Assembly (NCBI GenBank): GCA_018239675.1
Contig: JAFEGX010000031.1
Location: 1-60,281 of the forward strand
DNA: 60,281 nt
Direction of reading: 5' to 3'
From: Verrucomicrobiota bacterium
GTDB lineage: Bacteria; Verrucomicrobiota; Verrucomicrobiia; Opitutales; Opitutaceae
The notes beneath the pieces are model-generated. The model was not told the origin of the DNA and did no database searches. It saw only the letters and a program-made list of their open reading frames with translations. A program made the position numbers and the translations under genes. Below, piece by piece: positions 46,819 through 57,377 of this stretch; position 1 is the stretch's first letter; each line of letters begins with the position of its first letter.

Positions 46819-47853
46819 TTATCGCCCGGATTTTCGACCGGACGCGAAGGTCAGGCGGTCGGTTCGGACCACGGCAAACCCGTCACGGCCGAGACTTTGC
46901 CGCGTCGGCCGGCGCGCGGCGGCCGCGGCCAGCAGCGCGTCAAAGGCCTGGCGGGAAACCTGCACCGGCCGGGGCAACGCCAGCATCCAGCGGTGGAGCG
47001 CCCGCCGCAGCAGGCCCCGCGGCCGGCCGGCCAGCCGGCGCAGATTGAGCGAGCCATCCGCCCGAAAAGGCCGCAGCTCGGCGAGCCAGGCTTCCAGCGC
47101 GACATCATCCTCCTCCAGGAGCTCCCGCGCCCGCGCGGCGCCCGCGAGGGCGTCCCTGCCCGCCGCCCGCTGCCAGGGCGGCAGCACCCGGCGCCGCACG
47201 CGATTGCGGAAATAGTAGTCGCCGGCGTTCGACGAGTCCTCGCGCCAGCGGACGCCCGCGCGCCGAAGCGCGGCCACCACGTCATGCTTGCGCACGGTCA
47301 GCAGCGGCCGCAGGTGCACCCGGTTCCCGGGCAGGGCCTGGACCGGCCGGGGCGCGGCCAGGCCGCCGGTGCCGCTCCCCCGCGCGATCCGCATGAACAT
47401 CGTCTCGGCGATGTCATCCTGCTGGTGCCCGCACCACAGGACCCTCGCCTGCCGGGCGAAAAAGGCGTGGCGGGCGGTGCGCGCCTCAGCCTCGCTGGCG
47501 CCCGCGCGGGCCTCGGTCCAGTCCCCCACGACCAGCGGGACGCCCAGCGCGGCGCAGAGCCTCGCGCAGAACGCGGCGTCGCGCCGCGACTCGGCGCCGC
47601 GCAGCCGGTGATTGAAATGCAGCGCCTTGAGCCGGCCGCGGCGTTCCGGCCAATGGGCCCACAGCAGCAGCAGGAGGCAGACCGAATCGGCGCCACCGGA
47701 CAGGGCCACGGCCCAGGGAGCGCGCGGCGAGGCGGTCGCGGTCCAAGCCCGCACGGCAGGGTGCAGTCGTTCCCGCGGGAGGGCCGCGGCGACCTCGGCG
47801 GCGCAGCGCGCCCAGCGGGATCGGGCCGTGGCGCCTGCGCGGGGTCGGCTCAC
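46819..47853 (-). CDS. tilS: tRNA(Ile)-lysidine synthase
   Basis: 344-aa N-type ATP pyrophosphatase that converts C34 of tRNA-Ile(CAU) to lysidine. PP-loop SGGADS at 52-57; [15 protein letters not shown] and [20 protein letters not shown] are family blocks, the latter with the lysine/aspartate region. The GTG start (5' at 47853) overlaps the serS stop as GTGA; a longer frame reaching 48162 lies inside serS and is rejected. The protein is shorter than E. coli TilS in the C-terminal domain, which is common. Confidence 0.9.
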   Translation of the reverse strand: MSRPRAGATARSRWARCAAEVAAALPRERLHPAVRAWTATASPRAPWAVALSGGADSVCLLLLLWAHWPERRGRLKALHFNHRLRGAESRRDAAFCARLCAALGVPLVVGDWTEARAGASEAEARTARHAFFARQARVLWCGHQQDDIAETMFMRIARGSGTGGLAAPRPVQALPGNRVHLRPLLTVRKHDVVAALRRAGVRWREDSSNAGDYYFRNRVRRRVLPPWQRAAGRDALAGAARARELLEEDDVALEAWLAELRPFRADGSLNLRRLAGRPRGLLRRALHRWMLALPRPVQVSRQAFDALLAAAAARRPTRQSLGRDGFAVVRTDRLTFASGRKSGR

Positions 47854-49121
47854 TGGAACGAGAGGTGGGACTTGCCGAAGTAAGGCACGAGCGCCTCCGG
47901 GATCCGCACCCGGCCGTCGGCCTCGAGGTTGTTCTCGAGGATGGCGGCCAGCACCCGCGGCACGGCGAGGCCGGAGCCGTTGAGCGTGTGCACCAGCTCG
48001 GGCTTCCCGCTTTCCCGCGAGCGGAAGCGGATCTGCGCGCGCCGGGCCTGGAAGGCCTCGAAGTTCGAGCAGCTCGAGACCTCGAGCCAGCGTTTCTGGC
48101 CCGCGGCCCAGACCTCGAGGTCGTATTTCTTGGCCTGGGCGAAGCCGAGGTCGCCGCCGCACATCAGCAGCACGCGGTACGGGAGCTCAAGCTTGCGCAG
48201 CAGGCGCTCGGCGTCCTCGCGCAGCTTGTCGAGCTCCTCGTAGCTCGTCGACGGGTGCACCCACTTGAGCAGCTCGACCTTGTCGAACTGGTGCACGCGG
48301 TTCAGCCCGCGGACGTCCTTGCCGTAGCTGCCCGCCTCGCGGCGGAAGCACGGGGTGTAGGCGCAGCGGTAGATCGGCAGCGCCGACTCGTCCACGATTT
48401 CGTCGCGGAAGAAATTCGTCAGGGGCACCTCCGCCGTCGGCACGGCGAAGAGCCGGTCCGGCGTCGTCTCGTACATCTGGCCCTCCTTGTCGGGCAGCTG
48501 GCCGGTGGCGGTGGCGCTCGCGGCGTTGACGAAGATCGGCGGGCTGACCTCGACGTAGCCGGCCTTCGAGTCCTCCTCGAGGAAGAACTGGAGCAGCGAG
48601 CGCACCAGCCGCGCGCCGTCGCCGACGAAGAACGGGAAGCCCGCGCCGGTCACCTTGGCGCCGCGCGCAAAGTCGAAGAGCCGCTCGAAGCCCGGGATCT
48701 CCCAGTGCGGCACCGCATGCGGGCGCGCCTCGCCGTGCGCGCCGTGCAGCGCGAACACGACGTTCTCCTCCGGCGTGCGGCCGTCCGGCACGGTCGCGTG
48801 CGGGAGGTTCGGGATCGAGAGCATGGCCACGCGGAACTTCTCCTCGGTCTCCTTGAGCTGGGCGTCGCGCTCCTTGATCTGGTTCGAGACCGCCTTCATC
48901 TCCGCGACCTTCGCGACGAACTCGGGCGAGCCCTTCGGCAGGGCGGCCATCGCGGTGTTCGCCGCCTTCTGGGCGGAACGCAGGGTCTCGACCTCGCGCA
49001 GCTGGGACCGCCACGTTGCGTCGATCGCAAGCACGGCGTCGAGGTCGACGTCCAGGTGCTTCTTGGCAATCGCCGCCCGGACGAGGTCGGGCGACTCACG
49101 GATCAGTTTCGGGTCGAGCAT
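47850..49121 (-). CDS. serS: Seryl-tRNA synthetase
   Basis: 423-aa class II aminoacyl-tRNA synthetase. It has an N-terminal coiled-coil arm that grips the tRNA-Ser variable arm (residues about 30-100, rich in Glu/Lys/Gln). Motif 2 is FRREAGSYGKDVRGLNRVHQF cut here to its core FRREAGSYGKD, and motif 3 is NGSGLAVPRVLAAILEN. Usual length. Overlaps tilS by 4 nt, so the two tRNA-charging/modification genes are translationally coupled. Confidence 0.97.
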   Translation of the reverse strand: MLDPKLIRESPDLVRAAIAKKHLDVDLDAVLAIDATWRSQLREVETLRSAQKAANTAMAALPKGSPEFVAKVAEMKAVSNQIKERDAQLKETEEKFRVAMLSIPNLPHATVPDGRTPEENVVFALHGAHGEARPHAVPHWEIPGFERLFDFARGAKVTGAGFPFFVGDGARLVRSLLQFFLEEDSKAGYVEVSPPIFVNAASATATGQLPDKEGQMYETTPDRLFAVPTAEVPLTNFFRDEIVDESALPIYRCAYTPCFRREAGSYGKDVRGLNRVHQFDKVELLKWVHPSTSYEELDKLREDAERLLRKLELPYRVLLMCGGDLGFAQAKKYDLEVWAAGQKRWLEVSSCSNFEAFQARRAQIRFRSRESGKPELVHTLNGSGLAVPRVLAAILENNLEADGRVRIPEALVPYFGKSHLSFQ

Positions 49122-49130
49122 GGCGGAAAA

Positions 49131-50102
49131 TCAGCGGTCCCTCTCGAAGCGCGCCCGGGCCCGCTGCAGGCGGGCGTAGACGTCCTTCGCGGAGAGCAGC
49201 CTAAGGTCGCCCACGGGCGCTTGCACCACGAAATTCGTGGGGGCGTTCAGCGGGTACGGGCCGAACAGGCGGGGGTCGGTCGGCCCAAAGATGCCAAGCG
49301 TCTTGACTCCCAGCGCGGCGGCGAGGTGCATCGGGCCGCTGTCGTTCGAGATGACCCACTCGGAACGCCGGATCAGCGCGGGGAGCGAGACGAGGCTGGT
49401 GTTGGCGGTGAGGTTGAGGAACTGCTCGGCCGGGTAGGCGTTGCGGTCGGGCACGCGGTTGGTGCCGGCCCAGATCACCTTGCGGGTCCGGTTCTCGCGG
49501 AGGATCAGCTCGGTGAGCTGCTTGAAGCCGTTCCAGCATTTCTCCGCGCGGCGGCTGTCCGGGAACATCAGGATCGGCCGCGCGCCGCCGCGGCCCTCGG
49601 CGAACGAGAGATTCAGCGCGTCCGCCTCGCGGAACCGCAGGTGGCCGCGGAGCTCGGGCTTCGCCCCGAGCACCGGGCCGAACTGGAGGAGGATGTCGAT
49701 CGCGTGGCTGCGGCGGCCCTCCGGCGGCAGGGGCACCTTCTCGTCGTAGAAGATGCCCGACCACTCCCGCGCGTCGCTGCGCCCGACCTTGTGCTTCGCC
49801 AGCGTGCGCGACGCCATCAGGCCGGTCCGCAGCAGGCCCTGGAAATCGAACACGTAGTCGAACCGGGTCTGCCGCACCTCCCGCATCAGGCGCAGGAAAC
49901 CCTTGGCGCCGCCGGCCCGCTCGAAGACGTAGACGTGATCGACCGCCTCGCACGCCCGCACGATCGGCGCGAAAATGTCCCGCACGATCCACGAGATGCG
50001 CAGGTCCTCCCGCTGCGCCTTCAGCGAGGTCGCCACCTGGAGCCCGTGCACAATGTCGCCGAGCGAGGACGGTTTGATGATGAGGAGTTCGGTCATGGAC
50101 AC
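49131..50102 (-). CDS. Glycosyltransferase family 9 (LPS heptosyltransferase I-like)
   Basis: 323-aa GT9 enzyme. LLIIKPSSLGDIVHGLQVA is the typical heptosyltransferase N-terminus, and WVISNDSGPMHLAAALGVKTLGIFGPTDP the donor-binding block. It should add heptose to the inner core of LPS. It is separated by 9 nt from serS (downstream) and diverges from the LpxL-GT9 fusion gene at 50191 over 88 nt, which must hold both promoters. RNA-level co-transcription with serS is likely. Confidence 0.9.
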   Translation of the reverse strand: MSMTELLIIKPSSLGDIVHGLQVATSLKAQREDLRISWIVRDIFAPIVRACEAVDHVYVFERAGGAKGFLRLMREVRQTRFDYVFDFQGLLRTGLMASRTLAKHKVGRSDAREWSGIFYDEKVPLPPEGRRSHAIDILLQFGPVLGAKPELRGHLRFREADALNLSFAEGRGGARPILMFPDSRRAEKCWNGFKQLTELILRENRTRKVIWAGTNRVPDRNAYPAEQFLNLTANTSLVSLPALIRRSEWVISNDSGPMHLAAALGVKTLGIFGPTDPRLFGPYPLNAPTNFVVQAPVGDLRLLSAKDVYARLQRARARFERDR

Positions 50103-50190
50103 GCGCAGCCAGCCAGAATCTGCTTTTAACCGGCGGGCCGCGCCCTTTGATGCTTATGACGTTCCGATTAAACGCTAAGCCGTCAACCTC

Positions 50191-52083
50191 TTGCTGAAAC
50201 TTCTGCTCCAGTCGACCAGCTGGCTCCTGGCCCACGCGCCCGAGCCGCTGCTGCATGGGTTGTCGGCCGTGGTGGGCGAGATGATCTTCTGGCTGCTGCC
50301 GCGCCGGCGCCGGGCCGCGCTGTCGAACCTCCATCACGCTTTCCCGGACCGGCCGGCCGCCTGGTACCGGAAGGTCGCGCGCGCGAGCTCGCGGCGGATG
50401 GTCGAGACGGTGTTCTTCTCGGCCGCCACGCCGATCATCCATCCGGACCGAATCACGAAGATTATCCGGCCGCATGCCAGCCTCGTCGAGTTCACGCTCG
50501 CGCACCAGCGGCGGCCCCGCCCGGTGGTCCTGGTCTCGCCCCACCTCGCCTACTGGGAGGCCGAGATCGGCATGCCGCACGTCCTGCCCAAGCCGTTCCC
50601 CGAGATCGGCGTGATTTACCGCCCGCTCGACAACGAGGCGGCCGACCACTGGGTCAAGCACGCCCGGGAACGTTTCGGCCTCCGGCTCCTCTCCCGCAAG
50701 GAGGGCTTCGCCGAGGCCATGCGCATCCTCCGGCGCAACGGCATCGTCGGCATCCTCTTTGACCAGAACGCCGGGCTTCAGGGCGCCCTGACCACCCTGC
50801 TGGGCCGGGTGTGCTCGACCTCCGAGCTCACCGGGCTGCTGGCCGCCAAGTTCGGCTGCGACGTCACGGTGATGTACCCGCGGCGGCTCGGCTTCTGGCG
50901 CACCGAACTTCACCTCGAGGCGGTGCCCAACGATGGCACGACGGAAGGCACGACCATCGCGCTCAACCGCTGGCTGGAATCGAAGCTCACGGCCGACGAG
51001 GAGCTCTGCGCCTCCTGGCTCTGGGCGCACGAACGCTGGCGCAACCAGGACATTCCGGCCCGGCGGTTCCGCCTCGAGGCCAAGCGCGACTTCCTCGCCG
51101 CCGACCTGCGGGCGCGCGGCTGGACTGCCCTGCCCCGGCGCACGCGCGTGGTCGTGCGCCTGCCGAACTGGCTCGGCGACGTCGTCATGGCCCTGCCGCT
51201 CCTGCGCGCGCTGCGGGTCTCGCGTCCGGACGCCGAGATCACGCTCCTCGCCAAGGCGCCGTTCCTGCCACTGCTGGAGAGCTGGGGCGTGGCCGACCGC
51301 CTCGAGGCGTTGCCGCGTCCGGGCCTGGGATATTTCCGGCATTTCTGGCGGCGCCGCGGGACCTATCCGGACGTCTGGCTGCCGTTCACGAATTCCGTGC
51401 GCGGCGACCTTGAGGCCCGGCTGGCCGGCAGCCCGCAGCGCTTCGGCCTCGTCCGCCCGGGCAAGTGGCGGCCGCTGCTGTCTCACCGCTACCGCGTGCC
51501 GCCCGATTTCGACGAGCGCAGCCATCACCAGCTGGAGCTCTGGGAGAAATTCCTGCGCCACTTCGGCCTCAATGCCGCTCCGGACCGGACGCCGGTCGCC
51601 GGACCGCGGCCCGGCTCCACGGTGATCGGGCTGATCGCCGGTTCCGAGAACAACCCGGCCAAGCGCTGGCCGGTCGCGCACTGGCGCGCGCTCGTCGAGG
51701 CGCGCCCGGCCGACCGCTTCGTGCTCTTTGGCACCGCGAACGACCGGCCGATCACCGACGCCGTCGCCGCAGGATTCGGCGACCGGGTCGAGAATCTCGC
51801 CGGGCGCACCACGCTGCCCGAGTACTGCTCCCGCCTCCAGGGCTGCCGGGTCCTGGTCACGAACGACACCGGCGGCATGCACCTGGCCAACGCCCTCGGC
51901 GTCCCGCTTATTGCGCTGTTCGGGCCGACGAACCCGGTTCGCACCGGCCCGGTGTTCGCTGCGCCGGCCACGATCCTCCAGCCGGCCGGCTGCCCGCCCA
52001 CCGGCGGCCTGCCCCTCGACCAGCTTGCGCCGGCGCAGGTCCTCGCGGCCCTCGCCGCCCACGATGCCGCGTCCCGCGGCTAA
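50191..52083 (+). CDS. Fusion: lipid A acyltransferase (LpxL-type) + heptosyltransferase (GT9)
   Basis: 630-aa two-domain protein. Residues 1 to about 300 are an LpxL/HtrB-type late acyltransferase: a hydrophobic N-terminus, the catalytic HX4E (H118, E123, in SPHLAYWEAE), RPLDNEAADHW and GILFDQNAG. Residues about 318 to 630 are a full GT9 heptosyltransferase: VVVRLPNWLGDVVMALPLL, IGLIAGSENNPAKRWP and NDTGGMHLANALGVPLIALFGPTNP. The TTG at 50191 is the first possible start, as an in-frame TAA lies at 50176. Combines lipid A acylation and inner-core heptose addition, normally separate enzymes. Confidence 0.9.
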   Translation: MLKLLLQSTSWLLAHAPEPLLHGLSAVVGEMIFWLLPRRRRAALSNLHHAFPDRPAAWYRKVARASSRRMVETVFFSAATPIIHPDRITKIIRPHASLVEFTLAHQRRPRPVVLVSPHLAYWEAEIGMPHVLPKPFPEIGVIYRPLDNEAADHWVKHARERFGLRLLSRKEGFAEAMRILRRNGIVGILFDQNAGLQGALTTLLGRVCSTSELTGLLAAKFGCDVTVMYPRRLGFWRTELHLEAVPNDGTTEGTTIALNRWLESKLTADEELCASWLWAHERWRNQDIPARRFRLEAKRDFLAADLRARGWTALPRRTRVVVRLPNWLGDVVMALPLLRALRVSRPDAEITLLAKAPFLPLLESWGVADRLEALPRPGLGYFRHFWRRRGTYPDVWLPFTNSVRGDLEARLAGSPQRFGLVRPGKWRPLLSHRYRVPPDFDERSHHQLELWEKFLRHFGLNAAPDRTPVAGPRPGSTVIGLIAGSENNPAKRWPVAHWRALVEARPADRFVLFGTANDRPITDAVAAGFGDRVENLAGRTTLPEYCSRLQGCRVLVTNDTGGMHLANALGVPLIALFGPTNPVRTGPVFAAPATILQPAGCPPTGGLPLDQLAPAQVLAALAAHDAASRG

Positions 52084-52099
52084 GTCCATCGCCCTTCCC

Positions 52100-53074
<975 letters not shown>

Positions 53075-53088
53075 ACCCGGGAGCCGCC

Positions 53089-54072
53089 ATGCCGAACCCG
53101 ATCCTCGAGCTCACCGACGTCAAGACCCACTTCCCCGTGCTGTCGGGTTTCGTGCGCCGGCGCCAGGTCGGGACCGTGAAGGCCGTGGATGGCGTCACGC
53201 TGGCCGTGGAGCGGGGCGAAGTGCTCGGGCTCGTCGGCGAGTCCGGCTGCGGCAAGTCCACGCTCGCGCGGACGATCATGCAGCTCGTGCCGACGACAGC
53301 CGGCACGGTGGCCCTGAACGGCCGGAACCTTTCCGCCTGCAGCCCGGCCGAGCTGATGCAGGCCCGGCGCGACCTCCAGATGGTGTTCCAGGACCCATAC
53401 GCGTCGCTGAACCCCCGCCTCACCGTCCACGCCACGCTGGCCGAGCCGCTGCGGGTGCACCGGGTCTGTCCGCCCGGGCAGATCGACGCGCGCGTGGCGG
53501 AGCTGATGCGGCTGGTCGGATTGTCGCCGGGTTTCCTGCGGAAATATCCGCACGAATTCTCCGGCGGACAGCGCCAGCGCATTGCCATCGCCCGGGCGCT
53601 CGCGCTCGAGCCAAAGGTCATCATCGCCGACGAGCCGGTTTCCGCCCTCGACGTCTCGATCCAGGCCCAGGTCCTCAATCTCCTGTCCGAGCTGTGCCGC
53701 CGGATGCACCTGGCGCTGATCTTCATCGCCCACGACCTGTCGGTCGTGAAACACATCTCGGACCGGGTCGCGGTCATGTACCTCGGCAAGATCGTCGAAC
53801 TCGGGCCCGCCGTGGAGGTGATCGAGCGCCCACGCCATCCGTACACCCGCGCCCTGGTCAGTGCGATCCCGACGCCCAACCCGGAAATCGAGCGCACCCG
53901 GCAGCGGATCGTCCTCGCGGGCGATCCCCCATCGCCCCTCAATCCTCCCGCCGGCTGCGCCTTTCACCCGCGCTGCCCGTTTGCGCAGGATCGCTGCCGC
54001 GCGGCGGCGCCACCGCTCGCGGCCGATGGTCCGGTGCGCGAGGTCGCCTGCGTGCGACGCGACGAAATCTGA
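53089..54072 (+). CDS. Di-/oligopeptide ABC transporter ATP-binding protein (DppF/OppF family)
   Basis: 327-aa ATPase partner of the preceding gene. Walker [26 protein letters not shown], signature [15 protein letters not shown], Walker [16 protein letters not shown]-loop IAHD, and the C-terminal motif [15 protein letters not shown]. DppD/DppF heterodimers energise peptide import. ATG at 53089; GGGAGCC upstream may be the ribosome binding site. Converges on trmL. Confidence 0.92.
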   Translation: MPNPILELTDVKTHFPVLSGFVRRRQVGTVKAVDGVTLAVERGEVLGLVGESGCGKSTLARTIMQLVPTTAGTVALNGRNLSACSPAELMQARRDLQMVFQDPYASLNPRLTVHATLAEPLRVHRVCPPGQIDARVAELMRLVGLSPGFLRKYPHEFSGGQRQRIAIARALALEPKVIIADEPVSALDVSIQAQVLNLLSELCRRMHLALIFIAHDLSVVKHISDRVAVMYLGKIVELGPAVEVIERPRHPYTRALVSAIPTPNPEIERTRQRIVLAGDPPSPLNPPAGCAFHPRCPFAQDRCRAAAPPLAADGPVREVACVRRDEI

Positions 54073-54123
54073 TTCGCGGAGGCCAGGTGCGCAGGCCCGA
54101 AGCCGCCCCACGCAGAATCCGGC

Positions 54124-54615
54124 CTAGCCGCGCGGATAACCGAGCTGCCGCAGGGCCTCGAAGGCCGCAATGCCGGCGGCGGTGCTGAGGTTGAGGGACC
54201 GCAGCGAGGCGTTGGCCTGCGGGATCGTGATCCGCTGCGCGTCGCCGATCTCGGCGTGCAGCCACTCCGGCGCGCCCGAGCCCTCGTTGCCGAACACCAG
54301 TCCGTCCTCGTCCGCAAACTTCACGTCCCAGAAACTCCGCGTGCTCCTCGTGGTGAACAGCCACAGCCGGCGCGGCGCGGCGGGGCTGGCGCGAAACGCG
54401 GACCAGTCGGCGTGCTGGTGGACATCGAGGGACTTCCAGTAATCCATGCCCGCCCGCCGCAGGTTGCGGTCGTTGATCTCGAATCCCAGCGGATGAATCA
54501 GGTGCAGCCGCGACCGCGTGAGCGCGCACATGCGGCCGACATTGCCCGTGTTGGGCGCGATTTCCGGCTGGAAGAGGACCACGTGGAGCACGCCGCCATC
54601 CTCCTTACGTATCAT
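54124..54615 (-). CDS. trmL: tRNA (cytidine/uridine-2'-O-)-methyltransferase, TrmL-like (SPOUT)
   Basis: 163-aa knotted (SPOUT) methyltransferase. HVVLFQPEIAPNTGNVGRMC matches the TrmL start (IVLYEPEIPPNTGNIIR), LVFGNEGSGAP and IPQANASLRSLNLSTAAGIAAFEAL are the SAM-binding knot motifs. TrmL methylates the 2'-O of wobble nucleotide 34 in certain tRNA-Leu. I chose the ATG at 54615; a GTG nine codons further in is also possible. Long open frames upstream on this strand are antisense to the receiver gene. Confidence 0.88.
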   Translation of the reverse strand: MIRKEDGGVLHVVLFQPEIAPNTGNVGRMCALTRSRLHLIHPLGFEINDRNLRRAGMDYWKSLDVHQHADWSAFRASPAAPRRLWLFTTRSTRSFWDVKFADEDGLVFGNEGSGAPEWLHAEIGDAQRITIPQANASLRSLNLSTAAGIAAFEALRQLGYPRG

Positions 54616-54678
54616 TACGAAGCAAGCGCCGCGCAGATTGCGTTCACGGGTGGGGAAAACAGCCTCAACCCCCCGGCC

Positions 54679-55107
54679 GTGAACCCTGCTCCCCGCAAGT
54701 CTGTCGTCCTGATCGATGACGAGGTTTCCTACACGAACCTCCTGAAGGAGCTGTTGTCCGAGCAGCTGGACTGCCCGATCATTCCGTACGCCCGCCCGCT
54801 TGAGGCGCTCGCCAATTTGCCGGAACTGAATCCCGGCGTGATCGTCACGGACTACTCGATGCCCCAGCTCAATGGCGCGGAGTTCATCGTGCGCGCGTCG
54901 GCCCTCTTTCCCGGGGTGCCCATCATCCTGATCACCGGCAACCCGGACGGTTCGGTGAACCGCGACGAGCTCGCGAAACTGCCCGCGCTGAAGGCCATTC
55001 TCCTCAAGCCGTTTTGCTGGCGCCTGCTGCGCGACGAAATCATCCGGCTCTGGCCGGAGCCGGGCGCGCAGCTGCGGCGGCACGAGGTCTCGGCGGCCTC
55101 GGTGTAG
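54679..55107 (+). CDS. Single-domain response regulator (receiver protein)
   Basis: 142-aa CheY-like receiver domain without an output domain. Acidic pair D13/D14 (LIDDE), phosphoacceptor D58 (VTDYSMP), switch threonine T86 (LITGNPD), lysine K110 (LLKPF). GTG start at 54679 directly before NPAPRKSVVLIDDE; upstream in-frame residues cross into trmL. No histidine kinase lies in the window, so the cognate kinase is elsewhere. Confidence 0.87.
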   Translation: MNPAPRKSVVLIDDEVSYTNLLKELLSEQLDCPIIPYARPLEALANLPELNPGVIVTDYSMPQLNGAEFIVRASALFPGVPIILITGNPDGSVNRDELAKLPALKAILLKPFCWRLLRDEIIRLWPEPGAQLRRHEVSAASV

Positions 55108-55231
55108 ACGACGCCCGATTCGCGTGGGGCCGCCAGAGGACCCAAGCGGCGCCGGTCAAACCGAGACCAAGCCTCGGTGATCCCGCTGTGATCTCGGTGT
55201 CACCCGCAGGCCCGTCTGATTCCGAAAAATC

Positions 55232-56149
55232 CTAGCCAAGCTGCTCCACCTGCAGTCCCGCGTTGTCGCCCGCCAGGACGCGCGCCTCGCACGCAACCTC
55301 GATCCGCCCGAACGCTCCGCGCATCGCGGCCGCCACCGCCGGCGCCTGCGCCGGCCGGCAAATGCAGAGCACGCTGGAGCCACTGCCGCTGAGAAAGCCC
55401 GTGAACGCGCCGGCCCCGGTGCCAGCATCGATTGCCGCGCGCGCACCGGGGATCCGGGGCAGCCGGTAGGGTTCGTGCATGAAGTCGCCCACGGCATGGC
55501 GCAGTTTCTCATACTCACCGGTCGCAAGCACCGCGGTGAAATACGCCGCGCTGTTGATGCTCCTCACCGCGTCAAGATAGGGCAGCGTCGCCGGGAGCGC
55601 GCCGCGGGATTCCTTGGTGAGGAGTTCGGTCGACGGCGACGCCACGACGAAGGCGAGGTCGTCCGGCACCGGAATCTTCACGGTGCCCAGATAGGCGCCC
55701 GTCGCCGGATCGCAGCGCGACACGCAGAACCCGCCCAGGATGCCCGCGCTCGCGTTGTCCGGGTGTCCTTCCAGTTCCGTCGCGACCGCCACGAGCTGAT
55801 GCGTAGTCCAGTTGGTGCCCAGCAGCCGGTCGAGCCCGGCCAGGACGCCGGCGATGACGGTCACGCTCGAGCCGAGGCCCCGCGCGGCCGGCACGTCGCC
55901 CTCGATGCGGTAGCGAAAACCGGTCGGCGCAAGCGCGGCCGCGCGGAAAAACGCCGCCGCCGTCTCCGTGACCATTGCCTGCGCGCGGCCGTCCTCCGGA
56001 CGCTCCGGGAGGATCGCCGGGTCGCCACCGCGGGTAAGGGTCACGCGGTTGTGGAGCGAAAGGGCCAGGCCAAGGGTGTCGAAGCCGGCGCCGCAATTCG
56101 ACGTGCTGCCGGGAACGCGGACCGTGACCGTGAGCGGCTGTCGGCTCAT
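55232..56149 (-). CDS. thrB: Homoserine kinase (GHMP family)
   Basis: 305-aa GHMP kinase of threonine biosynthesis. TVRVPGSTSNCGAGFDTLGLAL is the ThrB N-terminus, DVPAARGLGSSVTVIAG contains the GHMP ATP-binding motif, and TGFLSGSGSSVLCI the third motif. The ATG (5' at 56149) shares one base with the smpB stop (TGATG), implying translational coupling; a longer frame reaching 56242 is inside smpB. No other thr genes in the window. Confidence 0.92.
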   Translation of the reverse strand: MSRQPLTVTVRVPGSTSNCGAGFDTLGLALSLHNRVTLTRGGDPAILPERPEDGRAQAMVTETAAAFFRAAALAPTGFRYRIEGDVPAARGLGSSVTVIAGVLAGLDRLLGTNWTTHQLVAVATELEGHPDNASAGILGGFCVSRCDPATGAYLGTVKIPVPDDLAFVVASPSTELLTKESRGALPATLPYLDAVRSINSAAYFTAVLATGEYEKLRHAVGDFMHEPYRLPRIPGARAAIDAGTGAGAFTGFLSGSGSSVLCICRPAQAPAVAAAMRGAFGRIEVACEARVLAGDNAGLQVEQLG

Positions 56150-56622
56150 CACCGGCGGAATTTCACGGACTTGTCCTGGTCGCGCATCATGGCCTTTTTC
56201 TTCAGCGTCTCGCGCTTGTCGAAGAGTTTCTTGCCGGTGCAAAGCGCGACCTCGACCTTCACGAGCGCCTCCTTGAAGTACAGGCGGAGAGGAATCAGGG
56301 CGCGGCCGCCGGCTTCGAGGGCCTGCGTGATCTTCCGGATCTGGTGGCGATGAAGGAGCAGCTTCCGGATGCGGCGGGCGTCGTGGTTATTGATGTTGCC
56401 GAACGCGTACTGCTCGATGTGGGCATTGTAGAGCCAGAGCTCGCCCTTCTCGACGCGACCAAAGGCGTCATTGATCTGGGCCTTGCCCGAACGGATCGAC
56501 TTCACCTCGGTGCCGCGCAAGGCGATGCCCGCCTCGAAGCGCTCGTCGACCGTGAAGTCGCGGAGCGCCTTCGAGTTCCGGATCTCCTTGTAGCGGGTGG
56601 AGTCCTTGGGTTGCGCGCTCAT
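56149..56622 (-). CDS. smpB: SsrA (tmRNA)-binding protein SmpB
   Basis: 157-aa RNA-binding protein needed with tmRNA for ribosome rescue. IRNSKALRDFTVDERFEAGIALRGTEVKSIR (core shown as GIALRGTEVKSIR), YNAHIEQYAFGNINNHDARRIRKLLLH region and LYFKEALVKVEVALCTGKKLFDKRE are the family blocks. The basic C-terminus (DKSVKFRR) reaches the decoding site. Runs into thrB with a 1-nt overlap. Confidence 0.95.
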   Translation of the reverse strand: MSAQPKDSTRYKEIRNSKALRDFTVDERFEAGIALRGTEVKSIRSGKAQINDAFGRVEKGELWLYNAHIEQYAFGNINNHDARRIRKLLLHRHQIRKITQALEAGGRALIPLRLYFKEALVKVEVALCTGKKLFDKRETLKKKAMMRDQDKSVKFRR

Positions 56623-56645
56623 GGCTGGCGGTAAAATCCGGGCAT

Positions 56646-56690
56646 GAAAAAGGCGGCTTCGGTTCCGCTGACAGCAAAACCGCGCCGCCT
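56646..56690 (-). terminator. rpoZ: Rho-independent terminator of rpoZ
   Basis: Minus strand: AGGCGGC ... CGGTT ... AACCG ... GCCGCCT stem (7 bp plus 5 bp with small internal bulge) followed by TTTTT. It lies 26 nt after the rpoZ stop, between rpoZ and smpB. Confidence 0.82.
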
Positions 56691-56715
56691 GAAATTGTCG
56701 AAGGCGATTCGGCCG

Positions 56716-56916
56716 TTAGTTCGTGCCCGTCTCGAAGCTGATCTTGCCCTCGCTGATCTCGCGCAGCGCGGTGTCCTCGGGCGAGAGCTTCTCAAGGGAC
56801 TCGACGAGCGGGCGGTTGCCCCGGCGGAGCTGCTTCACGCGGCGCGACACCACGTTGATCAAAACGTTCGGGTCGGACACGACTTTGAGCGCTTCCTTGA
56901 TGTATTCGTCTCTCAT
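56716..56916 (-). CDS. rpoZ: RNA polymerase omega subunit
   Basis: 66-aa omega subunit. MRDEYIKEALKVVSDPNVLINVVSRRVKQL contains the characteristic [NR]VxxRxxQL helix (core NVVSRRVKQLRRG), then EDTALREISEGKI, the conserved A-x-x-E-I-x-x-G-x-I tail. I use the ATG at 56916; the frame continues to 57048 but the extension lacks family character and overlaps cutA antisense. Omega helps assemble beta' and binds ppGpp in some bacteria. Confidence 0.88.
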   Translation of the reverse strand: MRDEYIKEALKVVSDPNVLINVVSRRVKQLRRGNRPLVESLEKLSPEDTALREISEGKISFETGTN

Positions 56917-57028
56917 GGTGGGAACAGGTGGGCTGCGGTGAAAGGGTCCAGAAGTAGGAGCCCCGCCGGTCCCGTCAAGGGTCAATTTCCCGGCTTGCCC
57001 GTCCCTTCCGGGAGGCCGACGCTGCGGC

Positions 57029-57349
57029 ATGTACATCGTCTGGACCACCTTGGGCGCGCGCGAGGACGCCGAGCGGCTGGCTGCGGACGTGGTGGCGCGC
57101 GGCCTGGCGGCCTGCGTCCAGGTGGAAGGTCCTGTGGTTTCGCACTATCGGTGGGACGGCCGGCCGGAGCGCGCCGAGGAATATCGGCTCTGCCTCAAGT
57201 GCCTGGCGGAGCGGCTGGCTGACCTTGAGCGGCACGTGCTCGCGCATCACCCCTACTCAACGCCCGAGTGGATTGCCGTCCGGGCAGACCGGGTGGGAGA
57301 AAAATACTTGTCTTGGGCGGGGGCGAACTCTACTCACTCGCCCCTTTAA
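57029..57349 (+). CDS. cutA: Divalent-cation tolerance protein CutA
   Basis: 106-aa trimeric CutA1 protein. MYIVWTTLGAREDAERLAADVV, LAACVQV, SHYRWDGRPERAEEYRLCLK and HHPYSTPEWIAV are the family's conserved parts. Function in metal tolerance is only partly understood. It diverges from rpoZ; the last codons form a G/C-rich hairpin (GGGGCGA ... TCGCCCC, 57320-57344) followed by TTTAAT that may act as a weak terminator. Confidence 0.9.
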   Translation: MYIVWTTLGAREDAERLAADVVARGLAACVQVEGPVVSHYRWDGRPERAEEYRLCLKCLAERLADLERHVLAHHPYSTPEWIAVRADRVGEKYLSWAGANSTHSPL

Positions 57350-57377
57350 TCACGGAAACCTTCGTCCCTTTATCACC

